Of a DNA stretch of 64,000 nt, positions 1 to 10,149 are shown one piece after another (the stretch's first letter is position 1; every line of letters starts with the position of its first letter). The notes beneath the pieces are model-generated. The model saw nothing but the letters and a program-made list of their open reading frames with translations. It was not told where the DNA came from and did no database searches. The stretch is from assembly GCF_004361735.1 (NCBI RefSeq), contig NZ_SNVV01000020.1, forward strand, positions 36,092-100,091, given 5' to 3'. Source of the DNA: Azoarcus indigens. GTDB lineage: Bacteria > Pseudomonadota > Gammaproteobacteria > Burkholderiales > Rhodocyclaceae. Made by a program: the position numbers and the translations under genes.

Positions 1-2409
1 ACCAACGCCCGTGGCGCCGAGGGTTTCATCGCGGTATCGCCGGAGCAACGCAAGCGCTTCTGGCTGGAACGCTCCCGCACCGCCGCCATCTCCCGCCATA
101 CCAACGCCTTCAAGATCAACGAAGACGTGGTGATTCCGCTGCCGCGCATGGGCGACTACTGCGACGGCATCGAGCGCATCAACATCGAGTTGTCCATCTC
201 CAACAAGCTGGAGCTGTGCCGCACCCTGGCCGACTTCCTGAAGGGCCCGCTGCCGCTGGACCAGGGCGACGCCAACCTCGAGCAGGAGGTCGTCATCGGC
301 GATCGCCGCGAGGCCGCGCTGAACTATATCGAGGCGGTGCGCCTGCGCTGGGAATGGCTGCTCGAGAACCTGGACCTGCCGCTGGCGGAGGCCGAAAGCC
401 GCTTCGCCGCCTACGGCGTGGTCGCCGGCGAGCTGAGCAACCGCGCCGCCAACCCCAGGCTGTTCCACCGCCTGCAGGATTACTCCATCCGCGTTTCGTG
501 GAAGACCGAGCTCAAGCCGCGGCTGGACAAGATCTTCGATGGCGTGCTGTTCGGCCCGGTGCTGGCCCGCATCCAGGAAATCCACAAACAGGTGCTGCGC
601 GGCCGGGTCTTCGTCGCCCTGCACATGCACGCCGGCGACGGCAATGTGCACACCAACCTGCCGGTGAACTCCGACCACTACGAGATGCTGCAGACCGCCA
701 ACCGCGCCGTGGACCGCATCATGGCGCTGGCACGTTCGCTGGGCGGCGTGATCTCCGGCGAGCACGGCATCGGCATCACCAAGCTGGACTACCTCACCGA
801 CGAGGAGATGACCAGCTTCTGGAACTACAAGGCCAAGGTGGACCCGGAAGGCCGCTTCAACCGCGGCAAGCTGATGCGGCGCGGCCCGATCAAGGGCAAC
901 CTGGAGAACGCCTACACCCCCAGCTTCAACCTGATGGGGCATGAGTCGCTGATCATGGAACGCACCGAGATCGGCGAAATCGCGCACGACATCAAGGACT
1001 GCCTGCGCTGCGGCAAGTGCAAGCCGGTGTGCTCCACCCATGTGCCGCGCGCCAACCTGCTGTACTCGCCGCGCAACAAGATCCTCTCCACCTCGCTGCT
1101 GGTCGAGGCCATGCTGTACGAGGAGCAGACCCGCCGCGGCATCTCCCTCGCCCACTGGGCCGAGTTCGAGGACGTGGCCGACCACTGCACCGTCTGCCAC
1201 AAGTGCGAGAAACCCTGTCCGGTGGACATCGACTTCGGCGACGTCTCGGTGAAGATGCGCAACCTGCTGCGCAAGCAGGGCAAGAAGTCCTTCAACCCCG
1301 GCAAGGCCGCCGCCATGGCCTTCCTCACGATCAAGGACCCGGCCACGATCAAGCTGATCCGCACCGGCATGATCGACTGGGGCTACAAGGCGCAGCGCAT
1401 CGCCAACAAGGTCGGCCGCAGCCTGGGCCTGGTGCAGCCGCAGACCAAGGCGCCCCCGGCCACCCAGGGCAAGGCGCCGATGCGCGCGCAGGTCATCCAC
1501 TTCATCAACAAGCCGATGCCCGGCAAGCTGCCGAAGAAGACCTCGCGCGCGCTGCTGGACATCGAGGACGACAAGGTCATCCCGGTGATCCGCGACCCGC
1601 AGAAGGCGGGCGTGGATGCCGAGGCGGTGTTCTATTTCCCCGGCTGCGGCTCGGAGCGCCTGTTCAGCCAGGTCGGCCTCGCCACCCAGGCCATGCTCTA
1701 CCACGTCGGCGCCCAGACGGTGCTGCCGCCGGGCTACCTGTGCTGCGGCTACCCGCAGACCGCCGCCGGCGAGGAAGAAAAGGGGCAGAAGATCACCACC
1801 GACAACCGGGTGCTGTTCCACCGTGTCGCCAACACGCTGAACTACCTGGACATCAAGACGGTGATCGTGTCCTGCGGCACCTGCATGGACCAGCTGCTGA
1901 AGTACGAATTCGAGAAGATTTTCCCCGGTTGCCGGCTGCTCGACATCCACGAATACCTGATGGAGAAGGGCGTGAAGCTGGAGGGCATACAGGGCGTGAA
2001 CTACATGTACCACGAGCCCTGCCACACGCCGATGAAGGTGCATTCCGGCATCAAGGTGGCCAATGAGCTGATGGGCACGCGGGTGGATCTGTCCGATCGT
2101 TGCTGCGGCGAATCCGGCACGCTGGCGGTCGCCCGGCCGGACATCTCGACCCAGGTGCGCTTCCGCAAGCAGGAAGAGATCGAGAAGGGCGTGGCCAAGC
2201 TGCAGCAGGCGCAGCCGGACGCGCCGAGCAAGATCCTCACCTCCTGCCCGAGCTGCCTGCAGGGTCTTTCGCGCTACGCCGACGACGCCGGCGGCGTGGA
2301 GCCGGACTACATCGTGGTCGAACTGGCCAAGCACCTGCTGGGCGAGAACTGGATGCCGGACTACGTGGCCAAGGCCAACAGCGGTGGCATCGAGCGGGTG
2401 CTGCTGTAA
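1..2409 (+). CDS. FAD-linked oxidase fused to Fe-S (CCG-domain) reductase, 5' truncated by window edge
   Basis: The reading frame is open from base 1, so the N-terminal FAD-binding part lies outside the window. The visible part has the C-terminal half of an FAD-linked oxidase (HAGDGNVH at about nt 631-654, GEHGIGITK near nt 760-783). Next come two 4Fe-4S clusters (CLRCGKCKPVC near nt 1000-1032 and CTVCHKCEKPC near nt 1189-1221). Two cysteine-rich CCG modules follow (FPGCG/CCGYP, and CHTP/CCGESG with SCPSC). This is a GlcD-like plus GlcF-like fusion, as in large D-lactate or 2-hydroxyacid dehydrogenases that feed electrons to the quinone pool. The substrate cannot be read from the sequence. 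A hairpin terminator follows the stop codon. Confidence 0.88.
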   Translation, partial: TNARGAEGFIAVSPEQRKRFWLERSRTAAISRHTNAFKINEDVVIPLPRMGDYCDGIERINIELSISNKLELCRTLADFLKGPLPLDQGDANLEQEVVIGDRREAALNYIEAVRLRWEWLLENLDLPLAEAESRFAAYGVVAGELSNRAANPRLFHRLQDYSIRVSWKTELKPRLDKIFDGVLFGPVLARIQEIHKQVLRGRVFVALHMHAGDGNVHTNLPVNSDHYEMLQTANRAVDRIMALARSLGGVISGEHGIGITKLDYLTDEEMTSFWNYKAKVDPEGRFNRGKLMRRGPIKGNLENAYTPSFNLMGHESLIMERTEIGEIAHDIKDCLRCGKCKPVCSTHVPRANLLYSPRNKILSTSLLVEAMLYEEQTRRGISLAHWAEFEDVADHCTVCHKCEKPCPVDIDFGDVSVKMRNLLRKQGKKSFNPGKAAAMAFLTIKDPATIKLIRTGMIDWGYKAQRIANKVGRSLGLVQPQTKAPPATQGKAPMRAQVIHFINKPMPGKLPKKTSRALLDIEDDKVIPVIRDPQKAGVDAEAVFYFPGCGSERLFSQVGLATQAMLYHVGAQTVLPPGYLCCGYPQTAAGEEEKGQKITTDNRVLFHRVANTLNYLDIKTVIVSCGTCMDQLLKYEFEKIFPGCRLLDIHEYLMEKGVKLEGIQGVNYMYHEPCHTPMKVHSGIKVANELMGTRVDLSDRCCGESGTLAVARPDISTQVRFRKQEEIEKGVAKLQQAQPDAPSKILTSCPSCLQGLSRYADDAGGVEPDYIVVELAKHLLGENWMPDYVAKANSGGIERVLL

Positions 2410-2417
2410 TAAAGGAA

Positions 2418-2445
2418 ACGGCAGCCGGAAAGGCTGCCGTTTTTC
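2418..2445 (+). terminator. Rho-independent terminator after the FAD/Fe-S dehydrogenase gene
   Basis: A perfect 9-bp stem (ACGGCAGCC at 2418-2426, GGCTGCCGT at 2432-2440) with a GGAAA loop is followed by five T residues. It lies 9 nt after the stop codon at 2409. On the other strand the hairpin is followed by TTTCCTTT, so it may also stop transcription from the convergent sir2 side. Confidence 0.85.
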
Positions 2446-2541
2446 TTTGGGGTGCGGGATTCAACGCGCGGTCGGATGATGGCGGCTACCCCCTAAACCC
2501 CAAAGCATGCCGAAGAGGCGGCCTTGCCGCTTCAGCCCGAC

Positions 2542-3327
2542 CTAAGCCGCCCCCGCGTCCGGATGCAGGCGACGCCAGATCTCCGTCATCGCCTCCGCCG
2601 CGCCAACCTGCAGGCGATGGGACACCAGGTGGCTGACCTCGGTGTCGCCCGGATTGATCTCCACCGAGGGCACGCCCGCCTGCCGTGCCCACCAGATCGG
2701 GCCTGCGATATAGGGAAAGACGCTGGTGGTACCGACGGAGAGCACCAGATCCACGCCCTGGCCGAGCAGCGCCTGCAGCAGATCCAGCGCGCGCTGCGGC
2801 AGCATCTCGCCGAACAGCACCACGTCCGGCCGCAGCACGCCGCCGCACAGCGGGCAGGGCGGCGGCAGCGTCAGACCGGCGAAGTCCGCCACGTCGCGCT
2901 CATGCGGGCATTCGGTGCAGCGCAGGTGATGCACCGTGCCGTGGATCTCGATCAGCTTCGCCGAACCAGCCGCGCGGTGCAGGCCATCCACGTTCTGCGT
3001 CAGCACCCACACCGCCTCGCCATGGCCGGCCTTCTCCCGCTCCAGCTCGGCGATCAGGCGATGGGCGGCGTTGGGGCCGGCGCCGCGGCAATTGCGCTCG
3101 ATCTCAGCCAGGTATTTCCAGGAGATCTCCGGATGCTCCTCCATCATGCTGCCGGACATCGCCTCCTCGATGGTCAGCCCTTCCGCGGTCAGCCGCTCAT
3201 GGTAAAGGCCACCAATGCCGCGATAGGTCGGCAGACCGGAGTCGGCGGAAATACCGGCGCCGGTGATGAAGAGGATGCGGCGGGCGCCAGCCACCAGGGC
3301 GGCGACGGCATCGTAGTCGGGAGTCAT
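2542..3327 (-). CDS. Sir2-family NAD-dependent protein deacylase
   Basis: A 261-residue sirtuin that would remove acyl groups from lysines using NAD+. The NAD-binding motif GAGISADSGLPTYRG lies near the N-terminus, the catalytic stretch TQNVDGLHRAAGS carries the active-site His, and a zinc site is formed by two cysteine pairs (CTEC and CPLC). Its length fits bacterial class II/III sirtuins. It is the last gene of the leftward group pyrE, coiled-coil protein, molybdopterin oxidoreductase, sir2, 89 nt after the oxidoreductase gene. No strong ribosome-binding site precedes the ATG. Substrates cannot be inferred. Confidence 0.9.
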   Translation of the reverse strand: MTPDYDAVAALVAGARRILFITGAGISADSGLPTYRGIGGLYHERLTAEGLTIEEAMSGSMMEEHPEISWKYLAEIERNCRGAGPNAAHRLIAELEREKAGHGEAVWVLTQNVDGLHRAAGSAKLIEIHGTVHHLRCTECPHERDVADFAGLTLPPPCPLCGGVLRPDVVLFGEMLPQRALDLLQALLGQGVDLVLSVGTTSVFPYIAGPIWWARQAGVPSVEINPGDTEVSHLVSHRLQVGAAEAMTEIWRRLHPDAGAA

Positions 3328-3416
3328 GCTGCGAGCGTTCGGGATTCAGTACGGGCGGATCATACGCTTGCCCTGGAAACCGCGGCAGCGCGGCTTGCCG
3401 CAAGGCGGAGAGCCGC

Positions 3417-5516
3417 TCAGCCGGCCTCCGCCGCCGGCGCGGGAGCATGGACGACCTCCACCAGGCAGTCATAGAACACCGGGCCGCGGCCCATGTCGGT
3501 GAGCGCCGAGGAAGTCACCGCGTTGGCATTCTCGCCGTCGCCGGAGAGCTTCTGCCACCAGATGGAGGGGCACACCACCACGCCGGGCCGCACCTTGTCG
3601 GTAACCACCGCCAGGGCGTGGAAGGCGCCCCTGTCGTTATGGATGCGCAGACGCTGGCCGCTGGCGATGCCGCGCAGCTCGGCATCCGCCGGGTGGATCT
3701 CCAGCCTGGGGCTGCCCTCGCGCTCCAGGAAGCGCGGCATGTTGGCGAAGCTGGTGTTGAGAAAATTGCGCGCCGGCGGCGAAATCAGCGCCAGCGGGTA
3801 GCGCCGCGCCAGTGCCGGATTGCTGAGCACCGATTCATACGGTGGATGCCAGGCCGGTAAAGGATCCTGGCCGCGCCTGGCCAGCATTTCCGAATAGAAC
3901 TCGCACTTGCCGGAGGCAGTGCGGAACTCGCCGCTGGCGAAAGGCGCGAAAGGCCGCGGCAGATTGATGCGCGCCCAGCCGCGCGCCGCCAGCTTCTCCG
4001 GCTCCAGCCCCAGGGCACGCGGATCGCGCCGGCGGAAGGCGGCGGCGGCGATGTCCTCGTCGCTCTCGAACAGCGCCGGCTCGGTGAAGCCCAGCCGCGC
4101 CGCCAGCAGGCGGAACACCTCGGTGTTCGGCTTGGCCTCGCCCAGCGGCGCGATCGCCGGCGTGTTCGCCACCGCGTAGTAGTGGCCGTAGGTGGTGTGC
4201 AGGTCGCGGTGCTCCAACTGGCTGGTGGCAGGCAGCAGGATGTCGGCGTAGTCGGCGGTGTCGGTCTGGAACAACTCGTGCACCACGCAGAACAGGTCTT
4301 CGCGCATGAAGCCGGCGCGCACCCGGTTGCTGTCCGGCGCCACTGCGACCGGATTGGAGTTGTAGACGTAGATCGCCCGTATCGGCGGCTCGCCGGCAGT
4401 AAGCAGCGCCTCGCCTATGGTGGACATGTTGATGCTGCGCGGCGGGAAGCGCTCCGCGTCCGGGTAGAGATCCGGCCGCGCCAGCGCCTGGCCGTCCAGC
4501 GGGAAATTGCCCGAGGTCGACAGCAGCGCGCCGCAGCCGGCGTGGCGCCAGGCACCGGTGAGCGCCGGCAGGCAGGCGATGTTGCGTACCGCCATGCCGC
4601 CGCCGGCACAGCGGTTGAGGCCGTAGTTGAGGCGGATCAGCGTGCGTTGCGACCGGCCGTATTCCAGCGCCAGCTCGCGGATCGCCGCGGCCGGCAAACC
4701 GGTCAGCGGCGCGGCCCAGTCCGGGGTGAATTGCGCCACCCGTTCGACGAGCGCGTCGAAGCCCAGGGTGTTGGCGGCGATGTAGTCACGGTCCAGCAGG
4801 TTCCCGGCGATCAGCACGTTCATCATTGCCAGCGCAAGCGCGCCGTCGGTGCCGGGCAGCGGCGCTAGGTGCAGATCGCATTTTTCCGCCGTCTCGCTGC
4901 GCCGCGGGTCGATGCAGATCAGCCGCGCGCCCTTGCGCTTCGCTTCCTGCAGGTAGCGCCAGCCATGCAGGTTGGAGACGATGGGGTTACCGCCCCAGAT
5001 CAGGATCAGCTCCGCATTGACGACCGCCTCCGGGTCAGCGCCCACCGAGGCGCCTATGGTCGCCTTCCAGCCGGCGGTGCCAGCGGAGGAGCAGATGGTG
5101 CGTTCCAGGAAGGAGGCGCCCAGGCGATGGAAGAAGCGCCGGTCCAGGCTCTCGCCCTGCACCAGGCCCATGGTGCCGGCGAAGCTGTAGGGCAGGATGG
5201 CGCGGGGGTCGTCGGCGGCAAGGTCGCGGAATTTCGCTGCGATGGTGTCCAGCGCCTCATCCCAGCTGATGCGCTCGAAGCGGCCCTCGCCTTTGCGTCC
5301 TACCCGCTTCATCGGGTAGCGCAGGCGCTGGTCGGAATAGACCCGCTCCAGGTAGTGGGCCACCTTGGTGCACAGCGCGCCGTTGGTGAACGGCATGGCG
5401 TCGGCGCCGCGCAGGCGCACCGCGCGGCCGTCCTCAACCGTCACCTCCATGGCACAGGTATCGGGGCAGTCGTGGGGACAGGCGGCACGCACTACCGTGC
5501 TGTTCGCGGCACTCAT
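3417..5516 (-). CDS. Molybdopterin-dependent oxidoreductase, cytoplasmic catalytic subunit
   Basis: About 700 residues of the DMSO-reductase superfamily. An N-terminal 4Fe-4S motif (CPHDCPDTC, then a fourth Cys in GALCTK) is followed by molybdopterin-binding domains (IWGGNPIVSN, IDPRRSETA) and a C-terminal dinucleotide-binding domain. I place the start at ATG 5516 (MSAANS) because homology begins right after it and an AGAGAG element precedes it. A longer frame back to 5573 has no supporting motif. No Tat signal and no small Fe-S or membrane-anchor subunit gene lies nearby, so it probably acts alone in the cytoplasm with a soluble electron partner. The substrate is unknown. Confidence 0.88.
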   Translation of the reverse strand: MSAANSTVVRAACPHDCPDTCAMEVTVEDGRAVRLRGADAMPFTNGALCTKVAHYLERVYSDQRLRYPMKRVGRKGEGRFERISWDEALDTIAAKFRDLAADDPRAILPYSFAGTMGLVQGESLDRRFFHRLGASFLERTICSSAGTAGWKATIGASVGADPEAVVNAELILIWGGNPIVSNLHGWRYLQEAKRKGARLICIDPRRSETAEKCDLHLAPLPGTDGALALAMMNVLIAGNLLDRDYIAANTLGFDALVERVAQFTPDWAAPLTGLPAAAIRELALEYGRSQRTLIRLNYGLNRCAGGGMAVRNIACLPALTGAWRHAGCGALLSTSGNFPLDGQALARPDLYPDAERFPPRSINMSTIGEALLTAGEPPIRAIYVYNSNPVAVAPDSNRVRAGFMREDLFCVVHELFQTDTADYADILLPATSQLEHRDLHTTYGHYYAVANTPAIAPLGEAKPNTEVFRLLAARLGFTEPALFESDEDIAAAAFRRRDPRALGLEPEKLAARGWARINLPRPFAPFASGEFRTASGKCEFYSEMLARRGQDPLPAWHPPYESVLSNPALARRYPLALISPPARNFLNTSFANMPRFLEREGSPRLEIHPADAELRGIASGQRLRIHNDRGAFHALAVVTDKVRPGVVVCPSIWWQKLSGDGENANAVTSSALTDMGRGPVFYDCLVEVVHAPAPAAEAG

Positions 5517-5576
5517 GGGAAAACTCTCTGTTTCGGGACTGCGCCCCGCCAGCCGGGCGGCCGGGCCGCACAAAGC

Positions 5577-6212
5577 TCAGCGACGCGGGGCGCCTGTCGT
5601 CAGGTCTATATAACGTCGCCGGTCTTCTTCGAACCGGGCGCGGATGGATTCCCGCTCGCGCTGCTTGGCGTCGATGACAGAGCGATGGGCGCTCAACTCG
5701 CCGTTGGCGTTGTCCAGATCGTCGGCAAGTTCGCGCGGCACGCTCTTGCCCTGGTAGGGCTCGACTTCCTTGGCGATGCGGTTGCGCCGCTCCACCAACT
5801 CGCCCTCGCGCAGGCGCAGGCCGGCGATGGTCTTGTCCAGGTCGGCCAGCGCGCGGTCCCGGCGGGACTCAACGTCCGCCACGCTCTGGTAGGTATCCAG
5901 CAGCGCCTGATCCAGCCGCCGCTGCCGCGCGAGGCGTGCCTCGGCCTCGGCACGCGCGCGGGCCTCTTCATTGCGGCGGGAAATCTCCTCCGCCGTCAGC
6001 GGCGCCGCCACTTGCCTGCGTATCACGCCCTGCGGGCTCATCTCGCGATAAGCCCGGCCATAACAGGCATTGGGGAGCACATCGCCGCAGACCGGCTGGG
6101 CGCCGATGTCGCAGCAATAGATGCTTTTGCCGCCGCCACTCTGGGCAGAGGCTGCGAGCGGCGCCGCAAGCAGCACCGCCAGGCCGATGTCAGCGAGCCG
6201 ACGCAATCCCAT
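5577..6212 (-). CDS. Exported coiled-coil protein of unknown function
   Basis: A 211-residue protein with a typical signal peptide ([21 protein letters not shown]). A short Cys-containing segment follows ([21 protein letters not shown]), reminiscent of DUF4124-like N-termini. The rest is long, charged and helical, rich in Glu, Arg and Ala (about residues 70-200), and likely a coiled coil. Its start overlaps the end of pyrE by 23 nt, which implies translational coupling. It is probably periplasmic. I do not recognise a function. Confidence 0.8.
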   Translation of the reverse strand: MGLRRLADIGLAVLLAAPLAASAQSGGGKSIYCCDIGAQPVCGDVLPNACYGRAYREMSPQGVIRRQVAAPLTAEEISRRNEEARARAEAEARLARQRRLDQALLDTYQSVADVESRRDRALADLDKTIAGLRLREGELVERRNRIAKEVEPYQGKSVPRELADDLDNANGELSAHRSVIDAKQRERESIRARFEEDRRRYIDLTTGAPRR

Positions 6213-6837
6213 AAGTGTCCCGGTAGGCTTTCACCGCTCCGAGGTTCTCGACCAGTTGCGGGCTGTCCGCCAGGAAGCCGATCAGGTCTTCCAGCGTCGC
6301 CACCGCGATCACCGGAATGCCGAAGGTTTCCCGCACTTCCTGCACCGCCGACAGCGTGCCCTTGCCGCGCTCCATGCGATCCAGCGCGATGACCACGCCC
6401 GCCGGCTCCGCACCGGCGGCGCGGATGATCTCCACCGATTCGCGCACCGAGGTGCCGGCGGAAATGACGTCGTCCAGGATCAGCACCTTGCCGGCCAGCG
6501 GCGCGCCGATCAGCGTGCCGCCTTCGCCGTGGTCCTTGGCTTCCTTGCGGTTGAAGGCGAAGGGCAGATCCACCCCTTGCTCCGCCAGCCGGATCGCGGT
6601 GCCCGCAACCAGCGGAATGCCCTTGTAGGCCGGCCCGAACAGCATGTCGAAGCGGAGGCCGGACTCACGGATGGCACGGGCGTAATACCCGCAGAGCTCA
6701 CGGAAGGAGGCGCCATCGTCGAACAGCCCGGCATTGAAAAAATAAGGCGAGTTGCGACCCGCCTTGGTGATGAAGCTACCGAAGCGCAGCACGCCCTTGC
6801 GGCAGGCGAGCGCGATGAAATCCCGGCTAAAATCCAC
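6190..6837 (-). CDS. pyrE: Orotate phosphoribosyltransferase
   Basis: A 215-residue enzyme that converts orotate and PRPP to orotidine 5'-monophosphate in pyrimidine synthesis. The PRPP-binding motif [13 protein letters not shown] and the upstream loop [13 protein letters not shown] are clear, and the whole length matches bacterial PyrE. Its start is only 42 nt from the divergent xthA start, so both genes share one short promoter region. That pyrE/xthA arrangement is common in betaproteobacteria. Confidence 0.97.
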   Translation of the reverse strand: MDFSRDFIALACRKGVLRFGSFITKAGRNSPYFFNAGLFDDGASFRELCGYYARAIRESGLRFDMLFGPAYKGIPLVAGTAIRLAEQGVDLPFAFNRKEAKDHGEGGTLIGAPLAGKVLILDDVISAGTSVRESVEIIRAAGAEPAGVVIALDRMERGKGTLSAVQEVRETFGIPVIAVATLEDLIGFLADSPQLVENLGAVKAYRDTYGIASAR

Positions 6838-6879
6838 GATCTTTTGCCCGTATCGCTACTGTTGACTGGAAACTCGACC

Positions 6880-7662
6880 ATGTTACGCATCATCTCCCTC
6901 AACCTCAACGGCATCCGCTCCGCCGTCACCAAGGGGCTGCTGGAGTGGCTGCCGCAGCAGAATGCGGACATCGTCTGCCTGCAGGAGCTGAAGGCACAGG
7001 CCGCCGATCTCACCGACGCCATGCGCGCCCCGACCGGCTACAAAGGTTGGTTCCACTACGCGGAGAAGAAGGGCTACAGCGGCGTCGGCATCTATTCGCG
7101 ACACGAGCCGGACAACATCGTCGAAGGGCTGGGCATCGCCGACATCGACGCCGAGGGCCGCTACCTGCAGCTGGATTTCGGCAAGCTCTCGGTCATTTCC
7201 CTCTACCTGCCCTCGGGATCCAGCTCGGAAGAACGCCAGCTGGCGAAGTTCAGTTTCATGGAGCGCTTCCTGCCGCACCTGGCGCAACTGCGCGCCTGCG
7301 GCCGCGAAGTGGTGGTCTGCGGCGACTGGAACATTGCCCATCGCGAGATCGACCTGAAGAACTGGAAGGGCAACCGCAAGAACTCCGGTTTCCTGCCGGA
7401 AGAACGCGCCTGGCTGTCGCTGCTGTTCGAGGAGCAGGGCTGGGTGGATGTGTACCGCCGCCTGCACCCGGAAACCACCGACGAGTGCTACACATGGTGG
7501 TCCAACCGCGGCCAGGCATGGGCGAAGAACGTGGGCTGGCGCATCGACTACCAGATCGCCACCCCGGGCATCGCCGACACCGCCCGCAGCACCGCCGTAT
7601 GGAAGACCACCCGCTTCTCGGACCACGCGCCGCTGACGGTGGATTACGACTTCACCCCCTGA
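6880..7662 (+). CDS. xthA: Exodeoxyribonuclease III (AP endonuclease)
   Basis: A 260-residue enzyme of the endonuclease/exonuclease/phosphatase family that acts in base-excision repair. Motifs read from the sequence are LNLNGIRSA, LQELKAQ (metal-binding Glu), YSGVGIYSR, CGDWNIAHREIDLKNWKGN, WWSNRGQAWAKNVGWRIDY and the C-terminal SDHAPLTVDY. The ATG at 6880 is chosen because MLRIISLNLNGIRS is the normal family N-terminus. The open frame extends much further upstream, but only across antisense pyrE. Confidence 0.96.
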   Translation: MLRIISLNLNGIRSAVTKGLLEWLPQQNADIVCLQELKAQAADLTDAMRAPTGYKGWFHYAEKKGYSGVGIYSRHEPDNIVEGLGIADIDAEGRYLQLDFGKLSVISLYLPSGSSSEERQLAKFSFMERFLPHLAQLRACGREVVVCGDWNIAHREIDLKNWKGNRKNSGFLPEERAWLSLLFEEQGWVDVYRRLHPETTDECYTWWSNRGQAWAKNVGWRIDYQIATPGIADTARSTAVWKTTRFSDHAPLTVDYDFTP

Positions 7663-7887
7663 TGGGGAAAGCCCCTGCGAGCGTCTGGAATATTCCGTTG
7701 GCCTGTCTATGATTCCGATATAGCCCCAGTTCATGGGGCAGCGTTTGCATCGCGAGGTCCCCAATGGTGAATATCCGCCGCCCGCAGCGCACAGACTCCG
7801 GCACCGCCCGACGCACCGCGGCGAAAGCACCGCCCGCCTTGCTGCGGCCGATTTCCACACCGCCGCAACACCACTGAGCAGCGCCAC

Positions 7888-10149
7888 ATGGACAGCTCGA
7901 TGACACGGCCGCCCAGCGGGGCGTCCGGGGACGAGGATTTCGCCTTCGCCTCGGAAGACGACGGCCAGGCCGCCGCGGAGGCCAACTCGGGACAGCGCTT
8001 CCGGGTGCTTTCGGTCGATGACGACGCCAGCTTCCAGCGCACCCTGAGCTATGCGCTGGCGCGCTTCCGCTACCAAGGCCAGCCGGTGGAACTGCTCACC
8101 GCCAGCTCCGCCGCCGAAGGCGCGCGGGTGCTGGCTGGCGACCGCGACATCGCCGTGGTGCTGCTGGACGTGGTGATGGAGTCGGACGACGCCGGCTTGC
8201 GCCTGGTGAAAAGCCTGCGTGAAGTCATCGGCAACGCCGAGATCCGCATCGTGCTGCTCACCGGTCAACCCGGCATGGCGCCGATGCAGACCGCGCTCGA
8301 TCGGCTGGACATCAACGATTACTGGCTCAAGACCGAGCTCACCACCGAGCGCCTCTACGGCGTGCTCACCAGCGCGCTGCGCGCCTGGGAACAGCTGATC
8401 GCCCTCAGCCGCGCCCGCCGCGGCCTGCAGATGATCGTGGAGGCCAGCAGCAGCCTGATCCACGCCCGCAGCCTACAGGAGTTCTCCACCCGCGTGGTGC
8501 AGGAACTGGCCCGGCTGCTGGGCCTCACACCCGAAGGCATCGTTTGCGTGCAGGAAGGCAGCGACGGCGACCCTTTGTCCGCCACCATCGTCGGCGCCGC
8601 CGGCCGTTTCGGCCAGCTCGTCGCCAGCAAGTTGTCAGTGCTGGAGGAAGGCCGCATCCGCCAATTACTGTCGCGGGCGCTGGAAGAACACCGCAACATG
8701 GAGGACGACACCGGCCAGGTGCTCTACTTCCCTGGCAGCGCCGAAGGCCCGCATGGCGCAACCTACCTGGCCACCCGCCGACCGCTGGACACCACCGAGC
8801 ACGAGCTGCTGCGGGTGTTCGCCAGCAACATCAACGCCGGACTAGTCTCCATCGCCCTCGTCAGCCGGCTGGACCGCATGGCCTTCGAGGACGAGCTGCT
8901 GGGCATACCCAACGCCAACGCCCTGGTGCGGGTGCTGGAGGAATTCCTCGCCGTACCGCCCCCCCGCGACCGCGCCCTGCTGTTGATCGACCTCGACCAG
9001 TACTCCGAGAGCTGCCTGTCGCTCGGCATCTCCCAGGGCGACCAGTTGCTGCGCCGCATGGCCAACCGCCTGCGTCGGCGCTTTCCCTCGCCGGCGGTGG
9101 TCGCCCGCCTGCATGACGACACCTTCGGCATCCTCGGCCCGGGCGCCATGCTGGGCATGGAGTGCGTGAGCCACCTGGAAGCGGAAGACCCGGACGATCC
9201 CGACTTTCCGCCTTTCATCAGCGTCTGCGCCGCCCGCATCGATCTCGACCGCTACACCGGCTCCGCGCGCTCCGCGATGGCGGTCGGCTCGCTGCTGCTG
9301 AAGCAGGCGCGGCGCCAGGGACTGAGCCAGGTCATCGGCTACGAGGCCGGCATGGAGGCAGCCGCCGACAAGCGCTACACCCTGTCCCACGACCTCTACC
9401 ACGCCTTGCGGGGCGACGAGATCCACATCGCCCTGCAGCCGCAGGTGGACCTCGCCAGCGGCCGGGTGGTGGGCGCAGAAGCGCTCGCGCGCTGGACCAA
9501 GCGCGACGGCACCAGCATCCCCCCCTCGGAGTTCATCCCGATGGCGGAGGCCAACGGCCTCATCGTGCCGCTGGGCCGACGCATCATCGAGCTCGCCTGC
9601 ATCGCCCTCGCCCGCCTGGGCTCCGCTGGCTTCGGCAATATCCCGGTGGCAGTAAACGTGTCCGCCCTGCAACTGGCCCGCGACGGTTTCCTCAATGACC
9701 TGCGCGCCACCGTGGAGTTGCACGGGCTGCCGGCCTCGTTGCTGGAGATCGAGGTGACCGAATCCATCGCCATGGATGAGCGCACCGGCACCAGCAACGT
9801 GCTGGAACAGTTGCGCGATGCCGGCTTCCCGCTCGCCATCGACGACTTCGGCACCGGCTACTCCTCGCTCTCCTACCTGCGCAGCCTGCCCGCCACCACG
9901 CTGAAGATAGATCGCAGCTTCGTCCATGAGATCGGCAATACACCGGAACGGTTGGCGATTGCGGACATGATCATCCGGCTCGGCCAACGTTTCGACATGC
10001 GGCTGGTCGCCGAAGGCGTGGAGACACCCGCGCAGCGCGAATGGCTGATCGCCCGGGGGTGCCACCAGGCCCAGGGCTACTTCTTCGGCCGACCGCAGCC
10101 GCTGTCCGATCTGCTGACAACATTAAGAGGATGGCAGGCGAACCCCTAG
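7888..10149 (+). CDS. Response regulator with DUF3369, degenerate GGDEF and EAL domains (probable c-di-GMP phosphodiesterase)
   Basis: A 753-residue signalling protein. Domain order is receiver (about 38-160, SVDDDASF and phosphoacceptor Asp in VVLLDVV), DUF3369 (about 170-330), GGDEF (about 335-480) and EAL (about 495-745). The diguanylate cyclase signature is degenerate (HDDTF instead of GGDEF), so synthesis activity is unlikely. The EAL domain keeps its key motifs (EALARW, EVTESIAM, DDFGTGYS, KIDRSF, AEGVET, GYFFGRP), so c-di-GMP hydrolysis is likely. The downstream kinase gene overlaps its 3' end by 19 nt, making a two-component pair. Confidence 0.92.
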   Translation: MDSSMTRPPSGASGDEDFAFASEDDGQAAAEANSGQRFRVLSVDDDASFQRTLSYALARFRYQGQPVELLTASSAAEGARVLAGDRDIAVVLLDVVMESDDAGLRLVKSLREVIGNAEIRIVLLTGQPGMAPMQTALDRLDINDYWLKTELTTERLYGVLTSALRAWEQLIALSRARRGLQMIVEASSSLIHARSLQEFSTRVVQELARLLGLTPEGIVCVQEGSDGDPLSATIVGAAGRFGQLVASKLSVLEEGRIRQLLSRALEEHRNMEDDTGQVLYFPGSAEGPHGATYLATRRPLDTTEHELLRVFASNINAGLVSIALVSRLDRMAFEDELLGIPNANALVRVLEEFLAVPPPRDRALLLIDLDQYSESCLSLGISQGDQLLRRMANRLRRRFPSPAVVARLHDDTFGILGPGAMLGMECVSHLEAEDPDDPDFPPFISVCAARIDLDRYTGSARSAMAVGSLLLKQARRQGLSQVIGYEAGMEAAADKRYTLSHDLYHALRGDEIHIALQPQVDLASGRVVGAEALARWTKRDGTSIPPSEFIPMAEANGLIVPLGRRIIELACIALARLGSAGFGNIPVAVNVSALQLARDGFLNDLRATVELHGLPASLLEIEVTESIAMDERTGTSNVLEQLRDAGFPLAIDDFGTGYSSLSYLRSLPATTLKIDRSFVHEIGNTPERLAIADMIIRLGQRFDMRLVAEGVETPAQREWLIARGCHQAQGYFFGRPQPLSDLLTTLRGWQANP

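Noticed and set aside
4869..6392. Long open frame (507 codons) on the + strand opposite the molybdopterin oxidoreductase and pyrE genes
   Set aside because: It lies antisense to clearly conserved genes, has no family motif, and such frames are expected from high-GC codon usage.
7664..7676. Small GGGG-AAAG-CCCC hairpin after xthA as a terminator
   Set aside because: The stem is only 4 bp and no T-run follows.
6883..8463. 526-codon open frame antisense to xthA and the response-regulator gene
   Set aside because: Composition is Ala/Gly/Val/His-rich without recognisable domains; it is a shadow of two well-supported genes.
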